A stretch of DNA of 38,259 nucleotides from Candidatus Gastranaerophilales bacterium. Its GTDB lineage: Bacteria; Cyanobacteriota; Vampirovibrionia; Gastranaerophilales; Gastranaerophilaceae. The notes below the pieces were generated by a model. It did no database searches, was not told where the DNA came from, and saw only the letters and a program-made list of their open reading frames with translations. Shown here in pieces: positions 16,553 to 25,590 of the stretch. The stretch is from the NCBI GenBank assembly GCA_944324865.1, contig CALUXW010000016.1:1-38259 (forward strand), given 5' to 3'. Position 1 is the first letter of the stretch. The number at the start of each line of letters is the position of its first letter. The translations under genes and the position numbers were made by a program.

Positions 16553-17914
16553 ATGAAGAAAAAAGTATTGGTCATTGGTTTTTCAGTTACCGGCATTGCT
16601 GCTGCTAAGTATCTAAGTTCTGATTATAATGTATATTTGAGCGAGGGCAAGGCAAAAAATGAAGAAGATTGCTCAAGGATATCTGAACTTGAAGCTCTTG
16701 GTGTAAAAATAGAATTTGGTAATCATAGTGACGAATTTATAAATGATGCACAATTTGCCATAATTAGTCCTTCAATTCCACAAGATTCAGAAATTTTAAG
16801 CCGTTTAAGTGCAAAAAATATAGAGTATTTTTCTGATATCGAGTATGCTTATAGATTGACAAAAAATTTAAACAAACCCAAAATAATTGTTGTAACTGGT
16901 ACGAACGGCAAAACTACAACAACACTTTTAATGTCTTATATTTTTTCTCAAGTATTCCATGCACCATCTTGTGGTAATGTAGGTACTTCACCTTTTGAGT
17001 ATTTGCTTAGTTCTCCTGATTATCTTATTGCCGAGGCAAGCTCTTATCAGCTAAACTATTCAAAAGAGCTAGCACCTGAAATTGCAGTGTTTACAAATTT
17101 TACACCTGACCATTTAGCTTGGCATGGTGGTTTAGAAGGTTATTTTGATGCTAAAGCTTCTGTTTTTAAAAGAATGAAAACAGGTTCAGATGCGATATTA
17201 AATTTTGACGATGAAAAGGTAAGAAAACTTTCCAGTGAGCTTTGTTGCAATATTCATTATTTTGCGCTAGATAAGTCATCACTCCCTTCTTTAGACGAAA
17301 ATTGTTATATTGATAATGATGCTATTTATTATGGAAACGAAAGAATTATTGAACTAAAAGACGTACCTATTGTTGGCAATCACAATCTTCAAAATGTAAT
17401 GTGCTGTATTATTGCTGCAAAAATTGAAAATATTAAAACAGAAATAATTTCAGATGCGATTAAGTCTTTCAAGGCTCCGCCACACAGGTGCGAGCTTGTG
17501 AGAATACTTGATGATACAGCTTACTATAATGATTCGAAGGCAACAAATCCAGAAGCCTCAATTGTGGCAATAAATTCTTTTAAAGGAAAAAAAGTAGTGC
17601 TAATTGCAGGTGGCAGAGATAAAAATACATCCCTTGAAGAATTTATAGAATCTGTAAAAGAATGTATATCAAAAGTTGTTTTGATAGGCGAAGCAACCCA
17701 GAGGTTTATGAATGAACTTTATTTGAGTGGTTATACAAATATAGTACATGCTCAGTCGCTCGAAGAAGCTATAGATTTAGCAAGTCTTGATAAACCTGAT
17801 GTGGTGTTGTTATCACCAGCATGTGCAAGTTTCGATATGTTTAAAAACTACGAGGAGAGAGGGGAGGCTTTTAAGCGCTATGTCCTATCAAAGAAGCAAC
17901 TCGTATCACGATAG
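16553..17914 (+). CDS. murD: MurD, UDP-MurNAc-L-alanine D-glutamate ligase
   Basis: A 453-residue cytoplasmic Mur ligase. It opens with a Rossmann-like VLVIGFSVTGIAAAKYL domain, followed by the ATP loop VTGTNGKTTTT and AEASSYQL. Then come NFTPDHLAWHGG and the C-terminal NDSKATNPEA and LSPACASFDMF motifs, all typical of MurD. It adds D-Glu to UDP-MurNAc-L-Ala. The last 35 nt overlap the ftsW start. murC and murB, often adjacent in other genomes, are absent here. Confidence 0.96.
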   Translation: MKKKVLVIGFSVTGIAAAKYLSSDYNVYLSEGKAKNEEDCSRISELEALGVKIEFGNHSDEFINDAQFAIISPSIPQDSEILSRLSAKNIEYFSDIEYAYRLTKNLNKPKIIVVTGTNGKTTTTLLMSYIFSQVFHAPSCGNVGTSPFEYLLSSPDYLIAEASSYQLNYSKELAPEIAVFTNFTPDHLAWHGGLEGYFDAKASVFKRMKTGSDAILNFDDEKVRKLSSELCCNIHYFALDKSSLPSLDENCYIDNDAIYYGNERIIELKDVPIVGNHNLQNVMCCIIAAKIENIKTEIISDAIKSFKAPPHRCELVRILDDTAYYNDSKATNPEASIVAINSFKGKKVVLIAGGRDKNTSLEEFIESVKECISKVVLIGEATQRFMNELYLSGYTNIVHAQSLEEAIDLASLDKPDVVLLSPACASFDMFKNYEERGEAFKRYVLSKKQLVSR

Positions 17915-19034
17915 AGAATCTGGAAATAATTATATAATTTCTCAGCCTGACAGTACACTTGTGACGGTAGTTATTTTCTTGGTAGTGATAGGGATAATGG
18001 CTATTTTTTCCGCAGGTTCACCAAGGGCAATTGCAAACGGTGATAATCCTTTAATTTTTACCGTGAAACAAATAGCTTGGCTCATTGCCGGGGTTGGTGC
18101 AGCCTCGTTTTTATCAAAGTATGATTATAAGAATTTAAAAGTTTGGACTATGCCTGCATGTGTATTTGTATTAATTTTGCTTTTGTTAGTTCAGTTTTCA
18201 CCTTTCGGACTTATGGTGAATGAGGCAAAAAGATGGCTAGCATTTGGTCCTTTGCAATTTCAGCCATCTGAACTTGCAAAGCCTGCAGTGGTTTTGGCTT
18301 TTGCTTCTTTGTTTTCATCAAACATTAATATTTTTGATGAGAAAAAAATGCCTTTTTATTTTCTTTTTGCTGCAATGCTGTTTTTAATTTTAAAACAGCC
18401 TAATTTGTCTATGGTTATATTATTATGTATGACAAGTGTCGTTATGTATTTTGTTGCAGGTGGCAGGGTAAAAACCATAGTTACTGCCTTTGTTTGCTCT
18501 GTGCCTGTTTTAGCTTTTTCTATATTGGGTTATCAAAAACAAAGAATACTTGTTTGGTTAGATCCTCAAAAAGACCCTCATAATGCAGGATATAATATAA
18601 TTCAATCTCTTGTAGCATTTGCAGGTGGCGGTTTTTTTGGTGTAGGGTTTGGTAATTCAAAGCAAAAACTTTCTTGGTTACCGGAAGGACATACTGATTT
18701 TATTTTTGCAGTAATAGCTGAAGAATTTGGTTTTTTGGGATGCTTTTTTATTATTTGTCTTTTTGCAATGTTCGCATATCGCGGTTTTATTGCAGCAAAA
18801 AGGTGTCCGGATATGTTTGGTAAATTGCTTGCAGTGGGAATTACTTTCTCAATATGTTTCCAGGCATTAATGAATATTTCTGTTGCAAGTTCATTCTTGC
18901 CGGCAACAGGCATTCCTTTGCCCTTTATAAGTTATGGAGGATCGTCATTATTTGTTTCTCTGTGTATGTTTGGTGTATTGTTAAATATATCAAAAAAGAG
19001 AGTTCAAAGGATTAAACCTTATGCGCAATATTAA
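17880..19034 (+). CDS. ftsW: FtsW, division-specific SEDS peptidoglycan glycosyltransferase
   Basis: A 384-residue SEDS-family membrane protein with about ten helices. Clear family motifs include RWLAFGPLQFQPSELAK, FIFAVIAEEFGFLG and PATGIPLPFISYGGSS. It polymerises lipid II with its partner PBP at the septum. The position between murD and murG indicates FtsW rather than RodA. The start at 17880 is preferred, with GGGGAGG 12 nt upstream inside murD. An earlier in-frame Met would add 31 residues of murD shadow sequence. It overlaps murG by 14 nt. Confidence 0.93.
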   Translation: MSYQRSNSYHDRESGNNYIISQPDSTLVTVVIFLVVIGIMAIFSAGSPRAIANGDNPLIFTVKQIAWLIAGVGAASFLSKYDYKNLKVWTMPACVFVLILLLLVQFSPFGLMVNEAKRWLAFGPLQFQPSELAKPAVVLAFASLFSSNINIFDEKKMPFYFLFAAMLFLILKQPNLSMVILLCMTSVVMYFVAGGRVKTIVTAFVCSVPVLAFSILGYQKQRILVWLDPQKDPHNAGYNIIQSLVAFAGGGFFGVGFGNSKQKLSWLPEGHTDFIFAVIAEEFGFLGCFFIICLFAMFAYRGFIAAKRCPDMFGKLLAVGITFSICFQALMNISVASSFLPATGIPLPFISYGGSSLFVSLCMFGVLLNISKKRVQRIKPYAQY

Positions 19035-20136
19035 ATACTTTATTACAGGTGGTGGTACAGGCGGGCATATTTATCCTGCTATGGCTGTCATAGATGAACT
19101 TACTAAAAACGGCACAGATAAAAGCGATATTTATTATATTGGTAATAAAAAAAATCTTGAATTTCAAATAGCAAAGAGTAAAGATTTAAATTTTTTATCT
19201 TATAATGTTTCGGGTATGCCAAGAAAAGTATCTTTTAAATTTTTATTGTTTTTTTTAAAACTTTTTTTAGCAATATTTAAGGCAATGTACTATTCTCTAA
19301 AGTATAAACCTGATGTTGTCTTTGCGACAGGGGGTTATGTTTGTGCACCAATTTTAACTGCTGCCAGAATTTTAAATATTCCTTATGTTTTGCATGATTG
19401 TGATGCTTATCCGGGAATTGTTTCTAGATTGTTTTCTCCTAGCGCATATGCAATTTCACTAGCTTTTAAAAGTGCACAAGATTATACAAAATGCAAAAAT
19501 TCACATTTTCTGGGTAATCCTATAAGAGAAGAATTTAAAATACTTACAAAAAATGATGCAAGGAAAAATTTAAATATATCGGATGAATTTACGGTTTTAA
19601 TAATGGGGGGTTCATCTGGTGCAAAAAAAATTAATGATTCTGCCTATCTATTGGTTGAAAAATATAAAAATAATAAAAATATAAAAATTATATGGCAGAC
19701 AGGAAAGAAGAATTTTGATGAAGTGGTGAATAAAATTGGCAAATTACCTGAAAACCTCATTTTAAAACCATATTTCGAAAATATGGCAATTGTTTTAATG
19801 GCTTCAGATGTTGCAATTTCTCGTGCAGGTTCACTTTCCTTGTCAGAATTATGTGCTGCAGGGTTACCTTCCATATTAATACCTTACCCTTTTGCGGCAG
19901 CAAATCACCAAAGGATAAATGCCAGAAAGATGTGTGAACTTGGTGCATCTGTTTATTTGGACGATAATGATTGTCGTGCTGAAAATTTGTTAAAAACATT
20001 TGATGATTTTGTATCAGATAAAGAAAAACTTGCCAAATATGCAAAAAATGCCCGACAAAATGCTAAATATAATGCGGCAAGTGAAATTGTAAAATTGATA
20101 AATAAAGCCGTAGAGAATTGCAATGCAAATAGCTGA
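19021..20136 (+). CDS. murG: MurG, lipid II synthase
   Basis: A 371-residue GT28 glycosyltransferase that adds GlcNAc to lipid I at the inner face of the membrane. The N-terminal ITGGGTGGHIYPA loop and the C-terminal ISRAGSLSLSELCAAGLPSILIPYP UDP-GlcNAc site are both intact. A hydrophobic/basic patch (about residues 68-95) fits the membrane-association surface. It overlaps ftsW by 14 nt and folC by 14 nt. Confidence 0.96.
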   Translation: MRNIKYFITGGGTGGHIYPAMAVIDELTKNGTDKSDIYYIGNKKNLEFQIAKSKDLNFLSYNVSGMPRKVSFKFLLFFLKLFLAIFKAMYYSLKYKPDVVFATGGYVCAPILTAARILNIPYVLHDCDAYPGIVSRLFSPSAYAISLAFKSAQDYTKCKNSHFLGNPIREEFKILTKNDARKNLNISDEFTVLIMGGSSGAKKINDSAYLLVEKYKNNKNIKIIWQTGKKNFDEVVNKIGKLPENLILKPYFENMAIVLMASDVAISRAGSLSLSELCAAGLPSILIPYPFAAANHQRINARKMCELGASVYLDDNDCRAENLLKTFDDFVSDKEKLAKYAKNARQNAKYNAASEIVKLINKAVENCNANS

Positions 20137-21313
20137 AAGTATATTAACTTCAAAAAATAAGTTTCATATTAACTTGGGTCTAGACAGAACTATAGATGCA
20201 CTTGTGCGACTTGGTAACCCGCAAAAGGAAATGGAGTATATTCATGTGGCTGGCACAAACGGCAAGGGGTCGGTATGTGCAGTATTAAATGAAATTTTAT
20301 GTACTCATTTTATTAATTCTGATGTAAAAATAGGTCTTTTTACAAGTCCTCATCTTTTTTCGTATTGTGAAAGAATACAAATTAACGGAAAAAGTATCTC
20401 ACAGAATGATTTGGATAAATATGTAAAAATTGCATCCGAGAGCAATAGTGAACTTACGGAATTTGAAATATTGACCGTTGCTGCTTTTTTATATTTTAAA
20501 GAAAATAAAGTAAAATATGTTGTGATGGAAGTCGGTCTTGGCGGACGTTTTGATTCTACAAACGTTATTGAGAAGCCTCTTTGTTCGGTTATAACAACAA
20601 TTGATTTTGATCATACTCAAAGGCTTGGTGATACAATAAGACAGATAGCTTATCAAAAATCAGGAATAATAAAGAAAAATTGTCCGGTTGTTATTGCGGC
20701 AGATAATTTTGGATTTGAAACAGTTAAAGAATATGCAAATGAAATAAATGGGAAATTGTTTATTGCTAAAGATGTTGCAAGGAGAAACCTTTTTAGTGTT
20801 TTAATTGATGGCAAAGAATATGACTTTGCACTTTTGGGTGATTATCAAGCAAAAAATCTTGCTTTAGTACTTGAGGTATTAAAACATTTACCTTTTAGAA
20901 TAAGTGAATATACACTAAAAAGAGCATTAAAAAATGTCAAATGGAAATTTCGTCTTGAATATCGAAAAAATGAAAAATTATTAATTGATGGTGCGCATAA
21001 TCCATCCGGCATAAAAAGTTTAAGAGAGTTTTTAAATAAGTATTTTAAAAAAGAGAAAAAAACATTTATTTTTGGCTGCCTAAATAATAAGGATTACACA
21101 ACTATGCTTAATGAGCTTGTTCTGCCTGAAGATGAACTATATTTTTATGAATTTGACTATCCGAATTCGCTTAAATTCGAACAATTGCCACTTAATATAA
21201 AAAGCAGGGCCAAAAAAATTGCAGAACCTTTAAGCCTTATACACAAAACAAAAAATTTAAAGATAGTTTGCGGCTCTTTGTATATGCTGGGTAAATTATT
21301 TTATCCCGGTTGA
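20123..21313 (+). CDS. folC: FolC, bifunctional folylpolyglutamate/dihydrofolate synthase
   Basis: A 396-residue Mur-ligase-like enzyme. Motifs are [11 protein letters not shown] (ATP loop), [29 protein letters not shown] and [10 protein letters not shown]. It glutamylates dihydropteroate and/or folates, so it serves one-carbon metabolism. It is carried at the end of the mur operon rather than with other folate genes, with a 14-nt overlap with murG. Its 3' end overlaps the convergent dut gene by 18 nt, so the two transcripts are antisense there. Length is slightly below the usual 420 residues. Confidence 0.9.
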   Translation: MQIAESILTSKNKFHINLGLDRTIDALVRLGNPQKEMEYIHVAGTNGKGSVCAVLNEILCTHFINSDVKIGLFTSPHLFSYCERIQINGKSISQNDLDKYVKIASESNSELTEFEILTVAAFLYFKENKVKYVVMEVGLGGRFDSTNVIEKPLCSVITTIDFDHTQRLGDTIRQIAYQKSGIIKKNCPVVIAADNFGFETVKEYANEINGKLFIAKDVARRNLFSVLIDGKEYDFALLGDYQAKNLALVLEVLKHLPFRISEYTLKRALKNVKWKFRLEYRKNEKLLIDGAHNPSGIKSLREFLNKYFKKEKKTFIFGCLNNKDYTTMLNELVLPEDELYFYEFDYPNSLKFEQLPLNIKSRAKKIAEPLSLIHKTKNLKIVCGSLYMLGKLFYPG

Positions 21314-21745
21314 ACCAAACCCGCCTTCTTGTCTTTGAGTTTGTGTTAATTCGTCAACTGTTTTAAATTCAGCTTTCACAACAGGTGCAATTAACATTTG
21401 TGCAATTCTATCTCCCCTGTGTATGGTAAAATTTTCGTTTGATAAATTTATAAGACCCACACAAATCTCTCCTCTGTAATCTTCGTCAATTGTACCTACA
21501 CAATTTGATAAGCTGATGCCACTTTTTATTGCAAGTCCGCTTCTGGGGCGTACTTGTGCTTCATAATTACAAGGAAGTTCTATTTTTATTCCAGTTGGTA
21601 CAATTGCTCTTTCCAATGGTTTTAATGTAATTTCACTTTGATTTGCTGCATAAAGATCCATGGCAGCTGCTCCCTGTGTTTGATATTGCGGTAGTTTAAA
21701 GCAGTGCGGGAGTTTTTGTACTTTTACAGTTACTTTTTGTGTCAT
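21296..21745 (-). CDS. dut: dUTP diphosphatase (trimeric dUTPase)
   Basis: A 149-residue dUTPase with all five motifs: [32 protein letters not shown] and the C-terminal [10 protein letters not shown]. It hydrolyses dUTP to dUMP, limiting uracil in DNA and feeding thymidylate synthesis. The ATG at 21745 has GGAG upstream within coaX and gives the normal N-terminus, so the 50-nt overlap with coaX seems genuine. The 3' end overlaps convergent folC by 18 nt. Confidence 0.96.
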   Translation of the reverse strand: MTQKVTVKVQKLPHCFKLPQYQTQGAAAMDLYAANQSEITLKPLERAIVPTGIKIELPCNYEAQVRPRSGLAIKSGISLSNCVGTIDEDYRGEICVGLINLSNENFTIHRGDRIAQMLIAPVVKAEFKTVDELTQTQRQEGGFGSTGIK

Positions 21746-22523
21746 TGTTTATATCTCCACAATTTAATTCATATAAATATTGAAGTCCAATAAGTGTCAA
21801 AGCTGGGTTTATATAATCAAAATTACGCTCCATATTGTCAAAAATAATATTAGAATATCCGCCAGTCGCTATTATGGTAGCTCTTTGCCCTAGCTCTTTT
21901 TCGCAAGCATTTATCATCCCATCTATCATTGCGGCATGACCTCTTACAATTCCGGAAAGCATTGCACTAATTGTATCTTTACCTATTGCATTTTGAGGTG
22001 CTTCAATTTTTAATTTAGGCAATTTAGAGGTAAATTGACTTAATGATATTGCTTGTATTTTTAATCCCGGGGCAATTAAACCTCCGATGAAATTTTTATT
22101 TTTGTCAACTATATCAAAGCTTGTAGCAGTACCTAAATCTATAACTATTGCCGGAAGTTTATATAAAATTGCAGCGGCACTTGCATTTGCTAATCTGTCT
22201 GCACCAGCTTCTTTAGGTTGTTTTAAATTTATTTTTATGGGTAATTTTGCCTTGTGGGATAAAATAAATGGTTCTATATTTAAATATTTTTCTAAAGCTT
22301 TTTTGTATGTTTCACACAAAGGAGCAACTACACTGGAAATTATTGCACTGTCAATTTGAGGAGCAATATTTGAATTTTGCAAGAGAGATAAAATCAAGAT
22401 TCCGTACTCATCTTCAAAACGCTTTACATCCGAGGCAATGTTCCAACTTTTTACCAAAGTTTTATCATTGTCAAATACCCCTAAGTTTGTATTTGTATTG
22501 CCTATATCTATTACTAAAAGCAT
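21696..22523 (-). CDS. coaX: Type III pantothenate kinase
   Basis: A 275-residue CoaX that phosphorylates pantothenate, the first step of coenzyme A synthesis. Signatures are the N-terminal [12 protein letters not shown] phosphate loop, [11 protein letters not shown] and [13 protein letters not shown]. The conserved fold appears to end around [13 protein letters not shown]. About 21 further residues, rich in Asn, Asp, Lys, Ser and Thr, are read out of frame through the beginning of dut. There is no Shine-Dalgarno; an extended -10 lies 8 nt before the ATG. Confidence 0.94.
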   Translation of the reverse strand: MLLVIDIGNTNTNLGVFDNDKTLVKSWNIASDVKRFEDEYGILILSLLQNSNIAPQIDSAIISSVVAPLCETYKKALEKYLNIEPFILSHKAKLPIKINLKQPKEAGADRLANASAAAILYKLPAIVIDLGTATSFDIVDKNKNFIGGLIAPGLKIQAISLSQFTSKLPKLKIEAPQNAIGKDTISAMLSGIVRGHAAMIDGMINACEKELGQRATIIATGGYSNIIFDNMERNFDYINPALTLIGLQYLYELNCGDINNDTKSNCKSTKTPALL

Positions 22524-22531
22524 ACTTTTAA

Positions 22532-22540
22532 TTTATCACA
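22532..22540 (-). promoter_or_regulatory. Extended -10 element for coaX-dut (predicted leaderless)
   Basis: On the minus strand TGTGATAAA reads as TGn plus GATAAA. Standard spacing starts transcription near 22525, about 2 nt before the ATG at 22523. CTGACA lies 14 nt upstream of the hexamer as a possible short-spaced -35. The string closely resembles the element before purS. Confidence 0.45.
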
Positions 22541-22594
22541 AAAATTAACTTTGTCAGTTATTTCTAATTTATTAAGTTTTGTTAACCATAGTAT

Positions 22595-22625
22595 ATACTT
22601 TTTGGCAATTTTATATAAAAAGTAT
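22595..22625. repeat. Inverted repeat in the coaX/22664 divergent gap
   Basis: ATACTTTTT (22595-22603) and AAAAAGTAT (22617-22625) are perfect reverse complements separated by 13 nt. They lie about 40-70 nt before the ATG of the small coiled-coil gene and next to a GTATATAC palindrome (22591-22598). This could be an operator or a 5' leader hairpin. Confidence 0.35.
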
Positions 22626-22663
22626 TTTTTATATATATACAAAAGAGATAAAGGAAAAAAGAG

Positions 22664-23083
22664 ATGCTAAATATTTTAATGACAATGTTATCTTATATTA
22701 ATTTGAGAAGCACATGGCAAGCTGATGCTATGGAGGACAGCCAAGCATTACAAACTCAACAAACTCAATCTTCTAATGAGCAGACAAGAATTATGCAACA
22801 GCAAGCTCAGGAAGAAGCACTTGTTCAAATGGAGCTTGATTCTTCGGATGATATTTCAACAGAACAGTATACTGAGGCTTTGCAAAAAATGAGTCAAATT
22901 GCCACTAAATTTGATAACATGTTGCAAAAACTTTTGGCAGATAACCAAGTGAAAGAAAGACAAATAGAACAAAAAATTAACGCACGCGAATCAAAATTAA
23001 AAGCAGTTGATGCAGATATAGAAAGTTTACAAGAAACATTGGATTCAAGGACAGAAGAACAGTTTACTTATATGCAAGACTAA
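22664..23083 (+). CDS. Small Gln-rich coiled-coil protein, unknown function
   Basis: I do not recognise a characterised family. The 139-residue product has a short hydrophobic N-terminus (MLNILMTMLSYINL) and a Gln/Glu-rich stretch (about residues 25-55). A long predicted coiled coil then runs to near the end, with heptad-like Leu/Ile/Met spacing around ALQKMSQIATKFDNMLQKLL. There is no clear signal peptide cleavage site and no cysteine. The start is well supported, with AAGGA at 22651-22655 and 8 nt of spacing. The size and composition resemble secreted or apparatus-associated helical proteins, but this is only analogy. It is followed by another small unknown gene 118 bp downstream. Confidence 0.72.
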   Translation: MLNILMTMLSYINLRSTWQADAMEDSQALQTQQTQSSNEQTRIMQQQAQEEALVQMELDSSDDISTEQYTEALQKMSQIATKFDNMLQKLLADNQVKERQIEQKINARESKLKAVDADIESLQETLDSRTEEQFTYMQD

Positions 23084-23142
23084 TAGAAAATAAAAACAAT
23101 TTGTAAAATATTGTAACAATTATACCTGTTTTTAGCCACTAG

Positions 23143-23175
23143 TTGACATACAATTTTCTTTACATGCTTTATTAT
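23143..23175 (+). promoter_or_regulatory. Candidate promoter for the 163-residue unknown gene
   Basis: TTGACA (23143-23148) is a perfect -35 consensus. The best -10 hexamer, TATTAT (23170-23175), sits 21 nt later, which is too long for an ideal promoter. TTTATT at 19 nt spacing is an alternative. AAAGAGG lies just before the ATG at 23202. Confidence 0.4.
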
Positions 23176-23201
23176 ATTAGCAAAGTAAAGAGGTTAATAT
23201 C

Positions 23202-23693
23202 ATGAATATCGATAGTGTTAAAAATGTAGGTTCTGGCTTTGTTAATACTGCAAAAAGTACCGTAAAATCAGCTTATTCTGGCGTTAAAAATTCTTTTAAT
23301 AATCCTGTCGCAAGAAATAATTTTAAAAAATCAATTCCTTCAGCTGCTCTTACAGCTGGTATATTCAGCCTTTTTTCTTTGTTACCAAATAGAAAAGCCG
23401 ATGGCAAACAAGGGAAATTAGAAAAGAAAAGCGGAACTCTGGCCTCTTTAGTTTTTGCTGTTGCATCTTTTAAGAAATTTTTTGCCACAGATGGACAAAG
23501 TTTTAAAGATATTTTTTCTAAGCTTAAAAAATTAAATTTAAGTGAAGCATTAGAGTTATTAAAATTAAATAAGTCTAATGCAATACTTTATATTGCTTCA
23601 ATAATTGGCATTAGAATAGCCACGGATATCACCACAAGAGGCATTGATGCTTTTGTTAATGAAGCTCTAAATACAAAACAATTGGGTGATTAA
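23202..23693 (+). CDS. Hypothetical protein with two or three hydrophobic segments
   Basis: I do not recognise a characterised family. The 163-residue, Lys/Ser/Asn-rich product opens with an amphipathic stretch of Val, Ala and Ser spaced by Lys (SVKNVGSGFVNTAKSTVKSA). A hydrophobic segment follows near residues 46-63 (SAALTAGIFSLFSLL), then a basic loop, another near 80-92 (TLASLVFAVASF), and a third near 125-140 (ILYIASIIGIRIA). It may be a small membrane or membrane-associated protein. AGAGG before the ATG supports the start. Its own promoter-like sequence upstream and an A/T hairpin downstream suggest a single-gene transcript. Confidence 0.7.
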   Translation: MNIDSVKNVGSGFVNTAKSTVKSAYSGVKNSFNNPVARNNFKKSIPSAALTAGIFSLFSLLPNRKADGKQGKLEKKSGTLASLVFAVASFKKFFATDGQSFKDIFSKLKKLNLSEALELLKLNKSNAILYIASIIGIRIATDITTRGIDAFVNEALNTKQLGD

Positions 23694-23716
23694 TTTAATA
23701 TAAATTAATATTTTTT
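23689..23716 (+). terminator. A/T-rich terminator-like hairpin
   Basis: ATTAATTTA (23689-23697) pairs with TAAATTAAT (23701-23709) over a 3-nt loop, followed by a T-rich run to 23716. The first arm overlaps the stop codon of the 163-residue gene. All pairs are A-T, so strength is uncertain. Confidence 0.4.
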
Positions 23717-23780
23717 ATGTATTTAATTAAAGAAATTTTTTGTCTTGCCGATAAATTCCTTGTATATTAAGGGGTTTATC

Positions 23781-24899
23781 ATGTCTTTAGATGCACAAAA
23801 TAACCTTTTTTTAAATAATATAGATGATATATTACAAACAAGCCCTTCAAAAGCTGCACATACTGTTTTGCTTGTTGATGATGAGGTAAATAATCTTCAG
23901 CTTTTAAAAAGAACTTTGCATGGTAAGTATAATATATTAACAGCTTCTAACGGCAAGGAAGGATTGGAAGTTCTTGAAAATAATATAGATAGGGTTTCAT
24001 TAATTGTTTCAGACCATAAAATGCCTGTTATGGAGGGTACGGAGTTTTTGCAAAAAGCAAATGAAATTTCTCCGGATGTTATAAAAATTCTTTTGACTGG
24101 TTTTTCAGACATTGAAATATTAATGGATGCTGTTAATAAGTGCAATTTGTTTCAATATATGCTCAAGCCATTTGATCCTGAAGAACTTCAACAAGTTATT
24201 GAAAACGGACTTGATAAGTTTGATCTGGCAAGTTCAAAATCTTGTATTTTAACTGATTTACGAGAGTTATTTTATAAAACAATAAAATCTATCTCTAGTG
24301 CTTTAGATGCTAAAGATCCATATACTCATGGACATTCTTTGAGAGTTACATTGTATTCTTTGATTCTTGCAAAGGAATTAAAACTTGATGATAAAATGCT
24401 CGAAGAAATTGAACTTGCAGGATTACTACATGATATTGGCAAAATTGCTATACCGCAAAGTATTTTGTGTAAACCTGGAAAATTGACAGATGAAGAATTT
24501 GCAATAATGAAATCTCACCCTGAAAATTCTGAAAAATTGATATCGAGTATAAAAAAACTTGCCGGGATAAGTAACTGGTTAAAAGCTCACCATGAAAAAT
24601 GGGACGGAACAGGTTATCCGGGACATTTAAAGGGAGAAGAAATACCTTTATCTGCAAGGATTATTGCACTTGCAGACACTTACGATGCTATGACTTCTAC
24701 ACGTTCATACAGAAAAGCCCTTGAACATGAAGTTGCAATGGAAGAAATTAAAAGATGCTCAGGGACACAGTTTGATCCGAAACTTGCCGAACTTTTTATA
24801 AATCTCGGAGCAACAATAAAGGCAGCAAAGGAAAATCCTGAAGAGTATTACAAGAAGTACAGTTATTTGCAAAAAGAAATAGATTCATCTATTACTTAA
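23781..24899 (+). CDS. Response regulator with REC and HD-GYP domains (c-di-GMP phosphodiesterase-like)
   Basis: A 372-residue two-domain protein. The REC domain (about 27-145) has acidic residues Asp33/Asp34, phospho-acceptor Asp78 (SDHKMP) and Lys129 (MLKPF). The HD-GYP domain (about 165-355) has HDIGK with His217-Asp218 and HHEKWDGTGYPG at 270-281, so the name-giving HD and GYP residues are intact. Such proteins hydrolyse cyclic di-GMP when activated by phosphorylation and commonly control motility and surface behaviour. The flagellar genes 4 kb away fit that. AAGGGG sits 6 nt before the ATG; an upstream in-frame TTG is unlikely. No histidine kinase is adjacent, so this is an orphan regulator. 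Its 3' end overlaps the convergent PHP gene by 8 nt. Confidence 0.93.
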   Translation: MSLDAQNNLFLNNIDDILQTSPSKAAHTVLLVDDEVNNLQLLKRTLHGKYNILTASNGKEGLEVLENNIDRVSLIVSDHKMPVMEGTEFLQKANEISPDVIKILLTGFSDIEILMDAVNKCNLFQYMLKPFDPEELQQVIENGLDKFDLASSKSCILTDLRELFYKTIKSISSALDAKDPYTHGHSLRVTLYSLILAKELKLDDKMLEEIELAGLLHDIGKIAIPQSILCKPGKLTDEEFAIMKSHPENSEKLISSIKKLAGISNWLKAHHEKWDGTGYPGHLKGEEIPLSARIIALADTYDAMTSTRSYRKALEHEVAMEEIKRCSGTQFDPKLAELFINLGATIKAAKENPEEYYKKYSYLQKEIDSSIT

Positions 24900-25524
24900 T
24901 AAGTGAGTCATGTTCATCTGTTCCGCCACTCATAATCAGGTTGTATTTTATAGCAAGTGCCTTAATATGTTTTCTTGAGTGAAATTTTATTATTCCTCTG
25001 TGTCTTTTGTATGGATAATATACTTCAATTCCATCCAAGCCCAGATTTTTTAAATTTTTTGTAAAACTGTCAAGGTTTATTACCCAGCAGCAACATGGGT
25101 GAGCAAGGACAGCAATTCCGCCTGAGGTGTGAATTGCTTCAATTACCTTTTTAGGATGTCGTGATTTAAAAAGCCTTATAATGTCATATTGTGTTTCTTT
25201 TTTTGTTTTTGCACATATGCTTAGCAGATTTTTATTGTATGGGTCTATTCCGTATCCTAATATATGCAATAGTGTTCCTTTGTAAAAGCAATCAAACTCA
25301 ACTGCAGGTATTAAAAAGTTATAATCTTTATAATTAAATTTTTGCCATCCCTCGACAGTGTTATGGTCAGTTATTGCAACATGTTTTAATCCTAGCTTTT
25401 GTGCCTGCAAAACAAGTTGAGAAAAATCGCATCTGCCGTCCGAGTAATTGGAGTGTATATGTAAATTTGCACTTTTGTAATATTGTGAAGATTTTATTGA
25501 GTTAATTCTATCTTTAATATTCAT
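24892..25524 (-). CDS. PHP-domain metal-dependent phosphoesterase
   Basis: A 210-residue stand-alone PHP protein of the YciV/TrpH-like type. Metal-binding positions are visible: His22 and His24 (LHIHSNYSDG), Asp29, His54 (TDHNT), Glu76, His142 (LAHP), then Asp203 and His205 (GGTDEHD). Relatives include 3',5'-nucleotide bisphosphate phosphatase and 5'-3' exonuclease RNase AM. The substrate here is undetermined. A CCC run follows the AHP motif. There is no convincing ribosome binding site, since AAGGA is 18 nt from the ATG. The protein ends soon after the last metal-binding motif, making it somewhat short for the family. Confidence 0.87.
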   Translation of the reverse strand: MNIKDRINSIKSSQYYKSANLHIHSNYSDGRCDFSQLVLQAQKLGLKHVAITDHNTVEGWQKFNYKDYNFLIPAVEFDCFYKGTLLHILGYGIDPYNKNLLSICAKTKKETQYDIIRLFKSRHPKKVIEAIHTSGGIAVLAHPCCCWVINLDSFTKNLKNLGLDGIEVYYPYKRHRGIIKFHSRKHIKALAIKYNLIMSGGTDEHDSLIK

Positions 25525-25590
25525 TAAAAATTTGCTTTGTTTCCTTTTAATCCCTTAATATATTAACATAAAAAATTAGGAGTTTATAAT

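Noticed and set aside
19757..20044. Minus-strand 95-residue open frame inside murG
   Set aside because: It is antisense to conserved murG motifs and has a His/Gln-rich composition typical of shadow frames.
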